A DNA stretch of 64,000 nucleotides, taken from NCBI RefSeq assembly GCF_947648125.1, contig NZ_CANSMR010000014.1, forward strand, positions 1 through 64,000, read 5' to 3'. The notes under the pieces were generated by a model. That model was given only the letters and a program-made list of their open reading frames with translations, did no database searches and had not been told where the DNA came from. This DNA is from an uncultured Bradyrhizobium sp. Its GTDB lineage: Bacteria; Pseudomonadota; Alphaproteobacteria; Rhizobiales; Xanthobacteraceae. Below, piece by piece: positions 53,915 to 61,317 of the stretch. The number at the start of each line of letters is the position of its first letter. Positions within the stretch are counted from its first letter, which is position 1. Made by a program: the position numbers and the translations under genes.

Positions 53915-54256
53915 ATGGCAAGACCGCCCCGCAAATCCGGATCCGACAGCACAGCTTCTCCGCCGTCGGCGGAAACACCATCCGCAGCATCAAGCATTGC
54001 CGACGCGCGGCGCCCGCTGGAGGCAGCTATTGTCGCCCGTCCGAAGATCGCCACCACGCCCGCCCCACCGACAACGTCGGCCTACATGGCGCCGCCGCAG
54101 GGCCCCGGTGCTCCGCAGCAGATGCGCCATGACGGCTCGCCGCGTTCGGAGGAGCGGCTCAACACCGCGATGAAGATCCTGCTCGATCCCACGGCCCGCG
54201 CGTTGCCAAGCAAGGTCTATTCCGGGCAGGCGCGAAACTGGACCCGCAGACCGTAA
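53915..54256 (+). CDS. Small Pro/Ala/Ser-rich protein (113 residues)
   Basis: It starts at ATG 53915 with GGAG about 8 nt upstream. The first 75 residues are low-complexity (Pro, Ala, Ser, Thr), then comes a more ordered, charged end (SEERLNTAMKILLDPTARAL and PSKVYSGQARNWTRRP). No Cys, no signal peptide, no known domain. It lies on the same strand 36 bp after the 59-residue gene, so the three small genes probably form one transcript. Confidence 0.55.
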   Translation: MARPPRKSGSDSTASPPSAETPSAASSIADARRPLEAAIVARPKIATTPAPPTTSAYMAPPQGPGAPQQMRHDGSPRSEERLNTAMKILLDPTARALPSKVYSGQARNWTRRP

Positions 54257-54351
54257 CCAGGTCTACGCACTGAGCGGCGCTTCGATCTGCCACCCATGCA
54301 ACGGTCCGCCCGATCCGGCGGCGCGGCCGTTGCCGCCCGCCGGAGAGAGAC

Positions 54352-55038
54352 ATGAACCAGAACGGCAATCCCCCTCGCATCAATCCGCGCCGCGCCGCCT
54401 GCACGTTTGTGGGCCTCGGGACACTCCTGTTTCTCGCGGCCGGCACCATGCGATGGGCCGGCGGCTGGACGTTTCTGCTCGAGATCACGATCGGCGGGCT
54501 GATCACCGAGGCATGGCTCGCGAGGCACGATCCGGGTCTGCTGGCTGAGCGGCGCACGTTACGCGGCCAGGTCGGGTGGGATCGCGTCATCACATCGATC
54601 ATGCCGCTCTTGTGGCTGATATGGCTGCCGCTGATGGCGCTCGACGCAATCCGCTATCAGACATCGCTCGTCCCTTCCTGGCTGCAATGCGCCGGCGCGG
54701 TGCTGATCGTGGCGTCGTTCTACATCGTCTACCGGACTTACCGGGAGAACAGCTATGCCGCGCTCGTCGTCAAGATGCAGCGCGAGCGCGGCCATGCTGC
54801 GGTGACCACGGGGCCATACGCCTATGTGCGCCACCCGATCTATGCCAGCGGCCTGTTGACCTATATCGGCACCCCGCTGCTGCTCGGATCCTGGTATGGC
54901 CTTGCCATCGTGCCGGTGATGGCGGCGCTGCTCGGCCTGAGGTCCATGATGGAGGAGCGGATGCTCGCCGCCGAACTCGACGGCTATGCCGAATATCTCG
55001 GGCGCGTGCGTTACCGCCTGGTTCCGATGGTCTGGTGA
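54352..55038 (+). CDS. Membrane methyltransferase of the isoprenylcysteine carboxyl methyltransferase (ICMT/PEMT-like) family
   Basis: The 228-residue protein has several membrane segments (ACTFVGLGTLLFLAAGTMRW, VITSIMPLLWLIWLPLMALD, WLQCAGAVLIVASFYIVYRT) and the family's conserved end: GPYAYVRHPIYASGLLTYIG and EERMLAAELDGYAEYLGRVR, which bind S-adenosylmethionine. The ICMT family methylates carboxyl ends of prenylated cysteines; bacterial members have varied or unknown acceptors. GGAGAGAGAC precedes the ATG. It lies 95 bp after the small genes, so it may modify the peptide product, though this is only inference. Confidence 0.85.
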   Translation: MNQNGNPPRINPRRAACTFVGLGTLLFLAAGTMRWAGGWTFLLEITIGGLITEAWLARHDPGLLAERRTLRGQVGWDRVITSIMPLLWLIWLPLMALDAIRYQTSLVPSWLQCAGAVLIVASFYIVYRTYRENSYAALVVKMQRERGHAAVTTGPYAYVRHPIYASGLLTYIGTPLLLGSWYGLAIVPVMAALLGLRSMMEERMLAAELDGYAEYLGRVRYRLVPMVW

Positions 55039-55193
55039 GCCCGTTCCGTATGGCGGAGTTTGCCGCGAACTGGCGGCTTGCCTGATCGGCGGCAATTCCA
55101 ATAAAGAAGGCTGAACGCGCGTTTCCCTGTCTTCGGCCAAAACGGCCGGACGACCCGAGGCGAAGCCGCCGCTTTGCAACGGGCAGGGTATTG

Positions 55194-55841
55194 ATGATCG
55201 AGACTTTGAAGATCGAGGCGGTGATCTGGGATTTCGGCGGCGTCTTGACCACCTCGCCGTTCGAGGCGTTTGCGCGCTACGAGACCGAGCGCGGCCTGCC
55301 GATCGACATCATCCGCCGCACCAACGCCGCCAACCATCTCGAGAACGCCTGGGCCAAGTTCGAGCGCGCCGAGATCGGGATCGACGCGTTCGACGAATTG
55401 TTCGCCACGGAATCGAAGGCGCTCGGCGCCGAGGTGCGCGGCAAGGACGTGCTGCCGCTGCTCTCCGGCGACCTGCGCCCCGAAATGGTCGAGGCGCTGA
55501 AGCGCATCAAGGCGAAATTCAAGACCGGCTGCATCACCAACAATCTGCCGTCGAACGCAATCGGCAGCCACAGCGGACGCACGCTCTATGTCGCGGAAGT
55601 GATGGCGCTGTTCGACCATGTCATCGAGTCCGCGAAGATCGGACTGCGCAAGCCCGATCCGCGCATCTACCAGATGATGGTGGAGACGCTGCAGGTGAAC
55701 CCGAACAACTGCGTCTATCTCGACGATCTCGGCGTCAACCTGAAGCCGGCGCGCGAGATGGGCATGACCACGATCAAGGTTGCGAACGCCGCGCAGGCGA
55801 TCTCCGAGCTCGAAGCCGCGACCGGCCTCACGCTGAGGTGA
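55194..55841 (+). CDS. HAD-superfamily hydrolase (epoxide-hydrolase N-terminal-like)
   Basis: The 215-residue HAD-IA protein has motif I as WDFGGVLT, motif II TGCITNN, motif III around KIGLRKPDPRIYQ and motif IV VYLDDLGVNLKPA. In motif I the second Asp (acid/base in phosphatases) is replaced by Gly (DFGG), as in several epoxide-hydrolase-N-terminal-like members, so phosphatase activity is uncertain. It is transcribed alone, 155 bp after the methyltransferase. Confidence 0.85.
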   Translation: MIETLKIEAVIWDFGGVLTTSPFEAFARYETERGLPIDIIRRTNAANHLENAWAKFERAEIGIDAFDELFATESKALGAEVRGKDVLPLLSGDLRPEMVEALKRIKAKFKTGCITNNLPSNAIGSHSGRTLYVAEVMALFDHVIESAKIGLRKPDPRIYQMMVETLQVNPNNCVYLDDLGVNLKPAREMGMTTIKVANAAQAISELEAATGLTLR

Positions 55842-55953
55842 AGCAGCCTCGCGGCATATTCACTCCGCATTCAGGCGGCAGTCTCTAATTCTCAACCTCC
55901 CCTTGGGTCACGGCGCGACCATGAAATCGCATCGTGATCCCATTCCTGGTCTG

Positions 55954-55999
55954 AGCATGACGTTCCGGAAAAGCCGACATCGCTTCTCCGGATCATGCC
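55954..55999. repeat. GCATGATCCGGAAAAG-type palindromic element (short form)
   Basis: GAGCATGACGTTCCGGAAAA on the left and CTTCTCCGGATCATGC on the right pair imperfectly. It is a shorter relative of 16281-16350 and lies immediately before the PsiF-like gene. Confidence 0.7.
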
Positions 56000-56015
56000 C
56001 GCGGAGGCACATCCC

Positions 56016-56336
56016 ATGAAGCATCTCATCGTCGCCCTGGTCTCGGCTGGTTCGCTGCTGGTCTCGGTCGCAGCGTTCGCGCAATCAACCGCAGCCCCCG
56101 CACCGGCAGCGCCGGCGGCGGCTCCAGCGCAAGCGAGCACGTCGGCGGCAGTGCCCGTCCCCGGTGCCAAGCGCGCGGCCTGCCAGAGCGCGGCGAAGGC
56201 GCTGAAGGGTCAGGAGCGGCATGACCAGATGCAGCTCTGCATGGCGCAAGCGCATCTCGACTGCCTGAAGCAGGCGATCGACCAGAAGATCGTCGGCCCG
56301 CAGCGCAAGGATTTCGTGAAGAGCTGCGCGGGCTGA
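56016..56336 (+). CDS. Small secreted PsiF-repeat-like protein
   Basis: The 106-residue product has a Sec signal peptide (MKHLIVALVSAGSLLVSVAA, cleaved around FAQ-ST), a low-complexity Ala/Pro linker and then AACQSAAKALKGQERHDQMQ with LCMAQAHLDCLKQ, which resembles the PsiF repeat (Cys-x-x-x-Ala...LKG..R...M..C). Its function is unknown; PsiF is phosphate-starvation induced in E. coli. GGAGG at 56001-56005 precedes the ATG. Confidence 0.6.
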   Translation: MKHLIVALVSAGSLLVSVAAFAQSTAAPAPAAPAAAPAQASTSAAVPVPGAKRAACQSAAKALKGQERHDQMQLCMAQAHLDCLKQAIDQKIVGPQRKDFVKSCAG

Positions 56337-56385
56337 CTTCGACCGACGCAACTCCAAGGTTGGGTGCTCGCCACGATCGAAGTCT

Positions 56386-56506
56386 GTAGCCCGGATGAAG
56401 CCAACGGGTCGCGCGAACGCGCGCCCGATGACAGGCTCCGCGAAATCCGGGACGGACTATCCGCGGAAAGACCTTCCCGGATTGCGCTTCGCTTCATCCG
56501 GGCTAC
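56386..56506. repeat. Palindromic element (type F, GTAGCCCGGATGAAG arms)
   Basis: Perfect 15-bp arms GTAGCCCGGATGAAG (56386-56400) and CTTCATCCGGGCTAC (56492-56506), with inner TCCGCGAAATCCGGGA / TCCCGGATTGCGC. Non-coding, between the PsiF-like and MoxR genes. Confidence 0.8.
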
Positions 56507-56659
56507 GCTCCTTCCGTATTGCGCTCGGCGGAATACCCCGGAACCATGCGCTAAGCCCAGCCTTTACCCCATGCCTTTGCGGGCCAAACGAGCCTTGTGC
56601 TTTGCCCGCAACGGGAGCAGAACAGGTCCGAGTTCAAGGCAAATTCGGAGCTGATCCTC

Positions 56660-57607
56660 GTGGCTGACACCAGGCCCACCGCCTCGATCGAGGCCGTGGA
56701 AAGCGGCCTCGCCGCGCAAGGCTATATTGCGAGCCGGCAGATCGCGACGGCGGTTTATCTGTCGCAGCAGATCGAGAAGCCGATCCTGGTCGAAGGCCCT
56801 GCCGGCGTCGGCAAGACCGAGCTTGCGAAGGCGATCGCCGCCTGGCGCGGCTTGAAGATGATCCGCCTGCAGTGCTACGAGGGCCTCGACGAGGCCAAGG
56901 CGCTGTACGAGTGGAAATACGCCAAGCAGCTGCTCTACACCCAGATCCTGAAGGACAAGCTCGGCGAGGTGCTCGGCGGCGCGCAGTCGCTGGCCGCGGC
57001 GCTCGACCAGCTCCACACCTTCGGCGACGTGTTCTTCTCCAAGGAATTCGTCGAGCCGCGGCCGCTGTTGCAGGCGCTGGAGCAGCCGGCCGGCTGCGTG
57101 CTGCTGATCGACGAGATCGACAAGTCGGATGCCGAATTCGAATCGCTGCTGCTGGAAATCCTCTCGGACTTCCAGGTCACGATCCCCGAGCTCGGCACCG
57201 TCTCCGCGGTGGCGCCACCGACCGTGATCCTGACCTCGAACAGCGAACGCGATCTCGGCGATGCCTTGAAGCGGCGCTGCCTGCATCTGCATATCGGCTT
57301 TCCGGAGCAGAGGCTGGAAGAGCGCATCGTCGAGAGCCGGGTGCCGGGCATCTCGCAGACGCTGCGCAAGCAGATGGTCGGCTTCATCCACGAGATCCGC
57401 TCGCTGGACCTGAAGAAGCTGCCTTCGGTCAGCGAGGCGATCGATTGGGCGCGCGTGCTGGTGCTGCTACAAGCCGGCGAGCTAGACCACGAGATCGTCA
57501 AGGACACGCTCAACGTGCTCCTGAAATACGAGGCCGACATCGAGGCCGCGACGCCGCAGATATCGTCCTTCATCGCCAAGGCGTCGCGCCAAGGCGTGTT
57601 CAGCTAG
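56660..57607 (+). CDS. MoxR-type AAA ATPase (CoxD-like)
   Basis: The 315-residue AAA protein has Walker A GPAGVGKT (residues 46-53), Walker B VLLIDEIDKSD and sensor motif TSNSERDLGDALKRRC. MoxR ATPases work with vWA proteins as chaperones that activate or load metal enzymes. The start is GTG 56660 (GGAG nine bases upstream); the open frame from 56597 has no site. The vWA partner gene follows 6 bp downstream. Confidence 0.9.
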   Translation: MADTRPTASIEAVESGLAAQGYIASRQIATAVYLSQQIEKPILVEGPAGVGKTELAKAIAAWRGLKMIRLQCYEGLDEAKALYEWKYAKQLLYTQILKDKLGEVLGGAQSLAAALDQLHTFGDVFFSKEFVEPRPLLQALEQPAGCVLLIDEIDKSDAEFESLLLEILSDFQVTIPELGTVSAVAPPTVILTSNSERDLGDALKRRCLHLHIGFPEQRLEERIVESRVPGISQTLRKQMVGFIHEIRSLDLKKLPSVSEAIDWARVLVLLQAGELDHEIVKDTLNVLLKYEADIEAATPQISSFIAKASRQGVFS

Positions 57608-57613
57608 ATCAAG

Positions 57614-58990
57614 ATGCGCGAGAACCTGCATCGCTTCTTTCGTGCGGCGCGGGGAGCCGGGGTCCGGGTCTCGCCTGCCGAAAGCATCGATGCGATGCGG
57701 GCGGTCGCCCAGGTCGGTTTTGCCGACCGCGACATCCTGCGCGACACGTTCCTGCTGACGCTTGCCAAGACGCAGGACGAGAAGCGCTCGCTCGGCGAAT
57801 GCTTTGACCTGTTCTTCAGCCAGCCCGAGCCGCAGCAGGAAAGCGCCGAGCGGGACAAGACCGAGGACAACGGCGAATCCAGCGCCAACCCGTCGGCCGA
57901 AGAGCACGGCGATACGGCGGGCGGCGCTGCCAACGAGAATGTCGGGCCGCTGGCGCAGATGCTGCTGTCGCAGGATCGCGCCGCGATATCGACGGCGATC
58001 GCCAACGCTTCCGGCGCCGCCTCGCTGCCGGACATCCGCTACTTCACCCAGCGCGGCATCTTCCAGACCCGCATCCTCGATGCGATGGGCATCCAGCGCC
58101 TGCGCGACGACATCGACGAACAGACCACACGCAATCCGGCGCTCGCCGAGCGGCTGCAGGAGGCGCTCAACGGCCTGCGCGGCACGGTTCGCGACACGGT
58201 CTCCCAAGCCTTGCTGCTCTACGGCCGCGAAGAGACCGAAAACCTGCGCAACGAGATCCTGCGCAATGCGCCGCTGGCGCGGATCGAGCCGCGTCAGGTC
58301 GAGCAGATGCGCACGCTGATTCGCCAGATCGCGCGCCGGCTGCGCGAGCGCTATTCCAAACCGCGCAAGCGCCAGCGTCGCGGCCATCTCGACGTCCGCC
58401 GCACGCTGCGGCGAAACGCGGCCTGGGGCGGCGTGCCGTTCCTCACCGCGTGGAAACGCAAGCATCGCGACCGGCCGAAGATCATAGCGCTCTGCGACGT
58501 TTCGGGTTCGGTCGCCCGAGTCTCGGACTTCTTCCTGCTCCTGATCCACAGCCTGCACGAGGTGGTCGACGACGTCCGCTCGTTCGCCTTCTCGGGCCAC
58601 CTGATCGAGGTCAGCGACATCCTGGAATCCAATTCGCCGGAAGAGGCGATGAAGGAGATCATGTCGAAGGTCGGCTTCGGCTCGTCCGACTACGGCAATT
58701 CCTTCTCCGATTTCGAGGACAATTGGATGAGCGCGATCACGCCGCAGACCACGGTGATCGTGCTCGGCGACGCCCGCAGCAACAATCTCGATCCGCGCGC
58801 CGACATCCTGCGCCGCATCGGCGAGCGCTCGAAGCGGCTGGTGTGGCTCAATCCCGAAGGCCGCATGGTCTGGGGTTTTGGCGATTCCGAGATGCCGCGC
58901 TACGCGACCTTCTGCACCGTGGTGCGCCAATGCGCGACCGCCCAGCAGCTCGAGCGCGCCGTCTCCGACATCGTGGCGACGTATCAGTAG
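57614..58990 (+). CDS. CoxE-type vWA protein
   Basis: The 458-residue protein has an N-terminal helical region, a low-complexity acidic stretch (around residues 75-100) and a C-terminal vWA domain with the MIDAS motif DVSGSVARVSDF near residue 295 and LVWLNPEGRMVWGFGDSEM. This is the CoxE family, normally encoded with a MoxR/CoxD ATPase and acting on molybdenum- or copper-containing enzyme maturation. No CO dehydrogenase genes are in the window, so the client is unknown. Confidence 0.9.
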   Translation: MRENLHRFFRAARGAGVRVSPAESIDAMRAVAQVGFADRDILRDTFLLTLAKTQDEKRSLGECFDLFFSQPEPQQESAERDKTEDNGESSANPSAEEHGDTAGGAANENVGPLAQMLLSQDRAAISTAIANASGAASLPDIRYFTQRGIFQTRILDAMGIQRLRDDIDEQTTRNPALAERLQEALNGLRGTVRDTVSQALLLYGREETENLRNEILRNAPLARIEPRQVEQMRTLIRQIARRLRERYSKPRKRQRRGHLDVRRTLRRNAAWGGVPFLTAWKRKHRDRPKIIALCDVSGSVARVSDFFLLLIHSLHEVVDDVRSFAFSGHLIEVSDILESNSPEEAMKEIMSKVGFGSSDYGNSFSDFEDNWMSAITPQTTVIVLGDARSNNLDPRADILRRIGERSKRLVWLNPEGRMVWGFGDSEMPRYATFCTVVRQCATAQQLERAVSDIVATYQ

Positions 58991-59008
58991 GCCGAGCAGT
59001 CTGGACTG

Positions 59009-59536
59009 CTATATCGCAAGCGACTCGCTGTGGAGCAACCACCCGACTAACGCAACCAGCGTCAGCGCGATCGACGCGGAGACACTGACGAGCTTGATCG
59101 TCGTGATCGCCTTCAGGATCGAGACGGAACGCGCCGCCGCATGCGGATCGCCGTGCAGCAACAGCCAGGCCAGCAGGCAATCCTCGATCAGGTCGCTCAG
59201 CAGATACACCGCCGGCACGACCAGGCCGAGCCACGCTGCAGTCGGATGGATCTGGTTGAGCCAATATGATGACGCCGCGCCCATCGCGCCCGCCAGCGCC
59301 AGCATGACGATGAGATCGAGCGGGAACAGGATCGGGAAGACATACTTCATCCGCAGATCGGATTGCACCAGCTCGCCGAGTTGATCGCCGGTGTAGCTCA
59401 GCGTCTTCTCTGGAAAGCGAGTCCGGAATCTGCCCACGAAAACGCGATCGGAGTAGCCGCCGACCCACCAGAACAGTCCGAACGCACTCACCACCAATCC
59501 CGCGAGAATGACCGTCACGAGAGCTTGGTGGCTCAT
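59009..59536 (-). CDS. Integral membrane protein of unknown function
   Basis: The 175-residue product has four predicted membrane segments: ALVTVILAGLVVSAFGLFWW, IVMLALAGAMGAASSYWL, AWLGLVVPAVYLLSDLIEDC and LVSVSASIALTLVALVGWLL. I do not recognise the family. It is convergent with the CoxE-type gene (18-bp gap). Confidence 0.7.
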   Translation of the reverse strand: MSHQALVTVILAGLVVSAFGLFWWVGGYSDRVFVGRFRTRFPEKTLSYTGDQLGELVQSDLRMKYVFPILFPLDLIVMLALAGAMGAASSYWLNQIHPTAAWLGLVVPAVYLLSDLIEDCLLAWLLLHGDPHAAARSVSILKAITTIKLVSVSASIALTLVALVGWLLHSESLAI

Positions 59537-59867
59537 GCCGATCCATTCCTGTCCATGGTGTGGAAGCTACGGAAAGCAGTAGGCAAGATGATCGCGCGCA
59601 CCGGCGAAATCCCTGAAGGGCAGAAATATCGACGCAATACCGCAATGACTGGCGGCGAGATTTCCACCTTTTCCAAAGTGTTGCAATTGAATTCTGCGGA
59701 TCGCTGGTTGGAGCGCGCACGCGCGCCCGATGCCGGCCGCAGACTCCGGAACGACAATCGGCGTTCATGCCGCGTACACAGAATCGTCTTCAATTGAAGA
59801 TTGAATCTTCCCCGTGTTCTGCCGTACATTGAGATCGCGAATTTTCACGGCGGCCGCGGGGCAACGG
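59537..59867. other. Promoter-containing gap, no gene seen
   Basis: About 330 bp between the divergent membrane-protein and DUF2235 genes. It is AT-richer (59650-59700, CCAAAGTGTTGCAATTGAAT), which suits promoters. No repeat or coding frame was recognised. Confidence 0.5.
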
Positions 59868-61079
59868 ATGCCGAAGGATATTGTGATTTGTTGCGACGGC
59901 ACCGGCAACGAGATCGGCGCCAATATTTCCAACGTGCTGAAGCTGTTTCGTGTCTCCGACAAGGACGACCGGCAGCGCATCTACTATCATCCGGGTCTCG
60001 GCACGATCGGCCTGCAGAACAGCTGGGGCCGCTTCAAGCAGGAGGTGCGCGGCCTTTTCGGGCTGGCCTTCGGCGCCGGTCTCGACGAGGACACGCTTGG
60101 CGCCTACCAGTTTTTGTGCCGGCTGTGGGAACCCGGCGACCGGGTCTGGATGTTCGGTTTCAGCCGCGGCGCCTATACTGTGCGCACGCTGGCGGCCTTC
60201 GTCCATGCGATGGGCCTGTTGCCGGTCGACCAGCTCGACCTCGCCAGCTACGCCTTCGGCACCTACAAGAAAGCCAGCTCCGATGCCCAGAAGTTCGACG
60301 GGACGTTTGACCCTGCCCCGTTGAAGGAAGTCTGGCACTTCAGCCAGATCGCCGGCGGGCGCAACATCGACATCGAGTTCGTCGGAGTCTGGGACACCGT
60401 CGCCTCGATCATCGTGCCGCGGCAGGACAACTTCCTGTTCGACATCCAGACGCTGCTGTTCACCCGCACCAACTCCAGCGTCAAACGCTTCCGCCAGGCG
60501 ATCTCGATCGACGAACGCAGGCGCATGTTCCGCCTCAACCGCTGGATCGAGCCGCAGAAGTTCCGCTCCGATCCGTTCGATCCGGCAACGGAGGTGGACC
60601 AGGACATTCGCCAGGTCTGGTTCGCCGGCGTGCACTCCGACGTCGGCGGCGGCTATTCCGAGGACCAGAGCGGGCCGTCAAAATTTCCGCTGATCTGGAT
60701 GCTCGAGCAGGCCAGGGCCGCCGGGCTGCACATGGATCCGGCACTGATCGATCATCTCGCCTGGGGGATGCCGCTGCCGCCGCACAAGTTCGACTACGTG
60801 CCGCCGAGCGCGACCGCGCCGCTGCACAATTCGCTCACCGCCGCCTGGGAAATCCTGGAATGGATTCCGAAGAGCGACAAATGGAAGGAATGGCCGGAGC
60901 GGAAGTCCTTCCTCGGCTTCTACCTGCCGCGCGGCGAGCCGCGGCCTATACCGGAAGGCGCGACCATCCATAGCTCGGTGGTTGAGCGCATGGACAAGGA
61001 TCCGACCTACCGGCCGATCAACCTGCCGAAGACCTACAAGGTCGAGCCAATGACGCCGCCTCCGGCGCCACCGGCCTGA
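59868..61079 (+). CDS. DUF2235 alpha/beta-hydrolase-like protein
   Basis: The 403-residue protein begins IVICCDGTGNEIGANISNVL and has the GxSxG nucleophile elbow GFSRG at S99 and FVGVWDTVAS, WFAGVHSDVGGGY with the Asp/His candidates. It is the DUF2235 (Tle-like phospholipase) family, seen both as T6SS effectors and as stand-alone cytoplasmic proteins. Here no T6SS or VgrG gene is near, so an effector role is not supported. ATG 59868 is chosen by the family N-terminus; the frame extends to 59814. Confidence 0.88.
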   Translation: MPKDIVICCDGTGNEIGANISNVLKLFRVSDKDDRQRIYYHPGLGTIGLQNSWGRFKQEVRGLFGLAFGAGLDEDTLGAYQFLCRLWEPGDRVWMFGFSRGAYTVRTLAAFVHAMGLLPVDQLDLASYAFGTYKKASSDAQKFDGTFDPAPLKEVWHFSQIAGGRNIDIEFVGVWDTVASIIVPRQDNFLFDIQTLLFTRTNSSVKRFRQAISIDERRRMFRLNRWIEPQKFRSDPFDPATEVDQDIRQVWFAGVHSDVGGGYSEDQSGPSKFPLIWMLEQARAAGLHMDPALIDHLAWGMPLPPHKFDYVPPSATAPLHNSLTAAWEILEWIPKSDKWKEWPERKSFLGFYLPRGEPRPIPEGATIHSSVVERMDKDPTYRPINLPKTYKVEPMTPPPAPPA

Positions 61080-61103
61080 CAGCGCGAGGGCTCCTTACTT
61101 CGA

Positions 61104-61148
61104 CGCGTTTTCTTCACGCGAGCCGGCATCCACTTCGCTCGAAAGCGC
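61104..61148. repeat. AAAGCGTTTTCGAGCGAAG-type repeat element (reverse)
   Basis: CGCGTTTTCTTCACGCGAGC and CCACTTCGCTCGAAAGCGC are the reverse complement of the element at 21757-21802, with a few differences. It lies downstream of the DUF2235 gene and could act as its transcript end. Confidence 0.7.
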
Positions 61149-61317
61149 CCGTCGATCGCAGCCTTGATCCGCTAGCGGCTGAATTCAGCCGATCGTACGG
61201 CGTGTGCGATGACAAGCAGCCATTGCCTGAATTGAGTTTATCGCAGGACGGTGTATTAACTCGTTTCGTTCCGGAATCGTTCGACCCGGGAACTCGAATC
61301 GCCCCGCGCAAGGGATC

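Noticed and set aside
59868..61079. DUF2235 protein as a type VI secretion effector
   Set aside because: No VgrG, PAAR, Hcp or immunity gene is in the window; the family also has non-secreted members.
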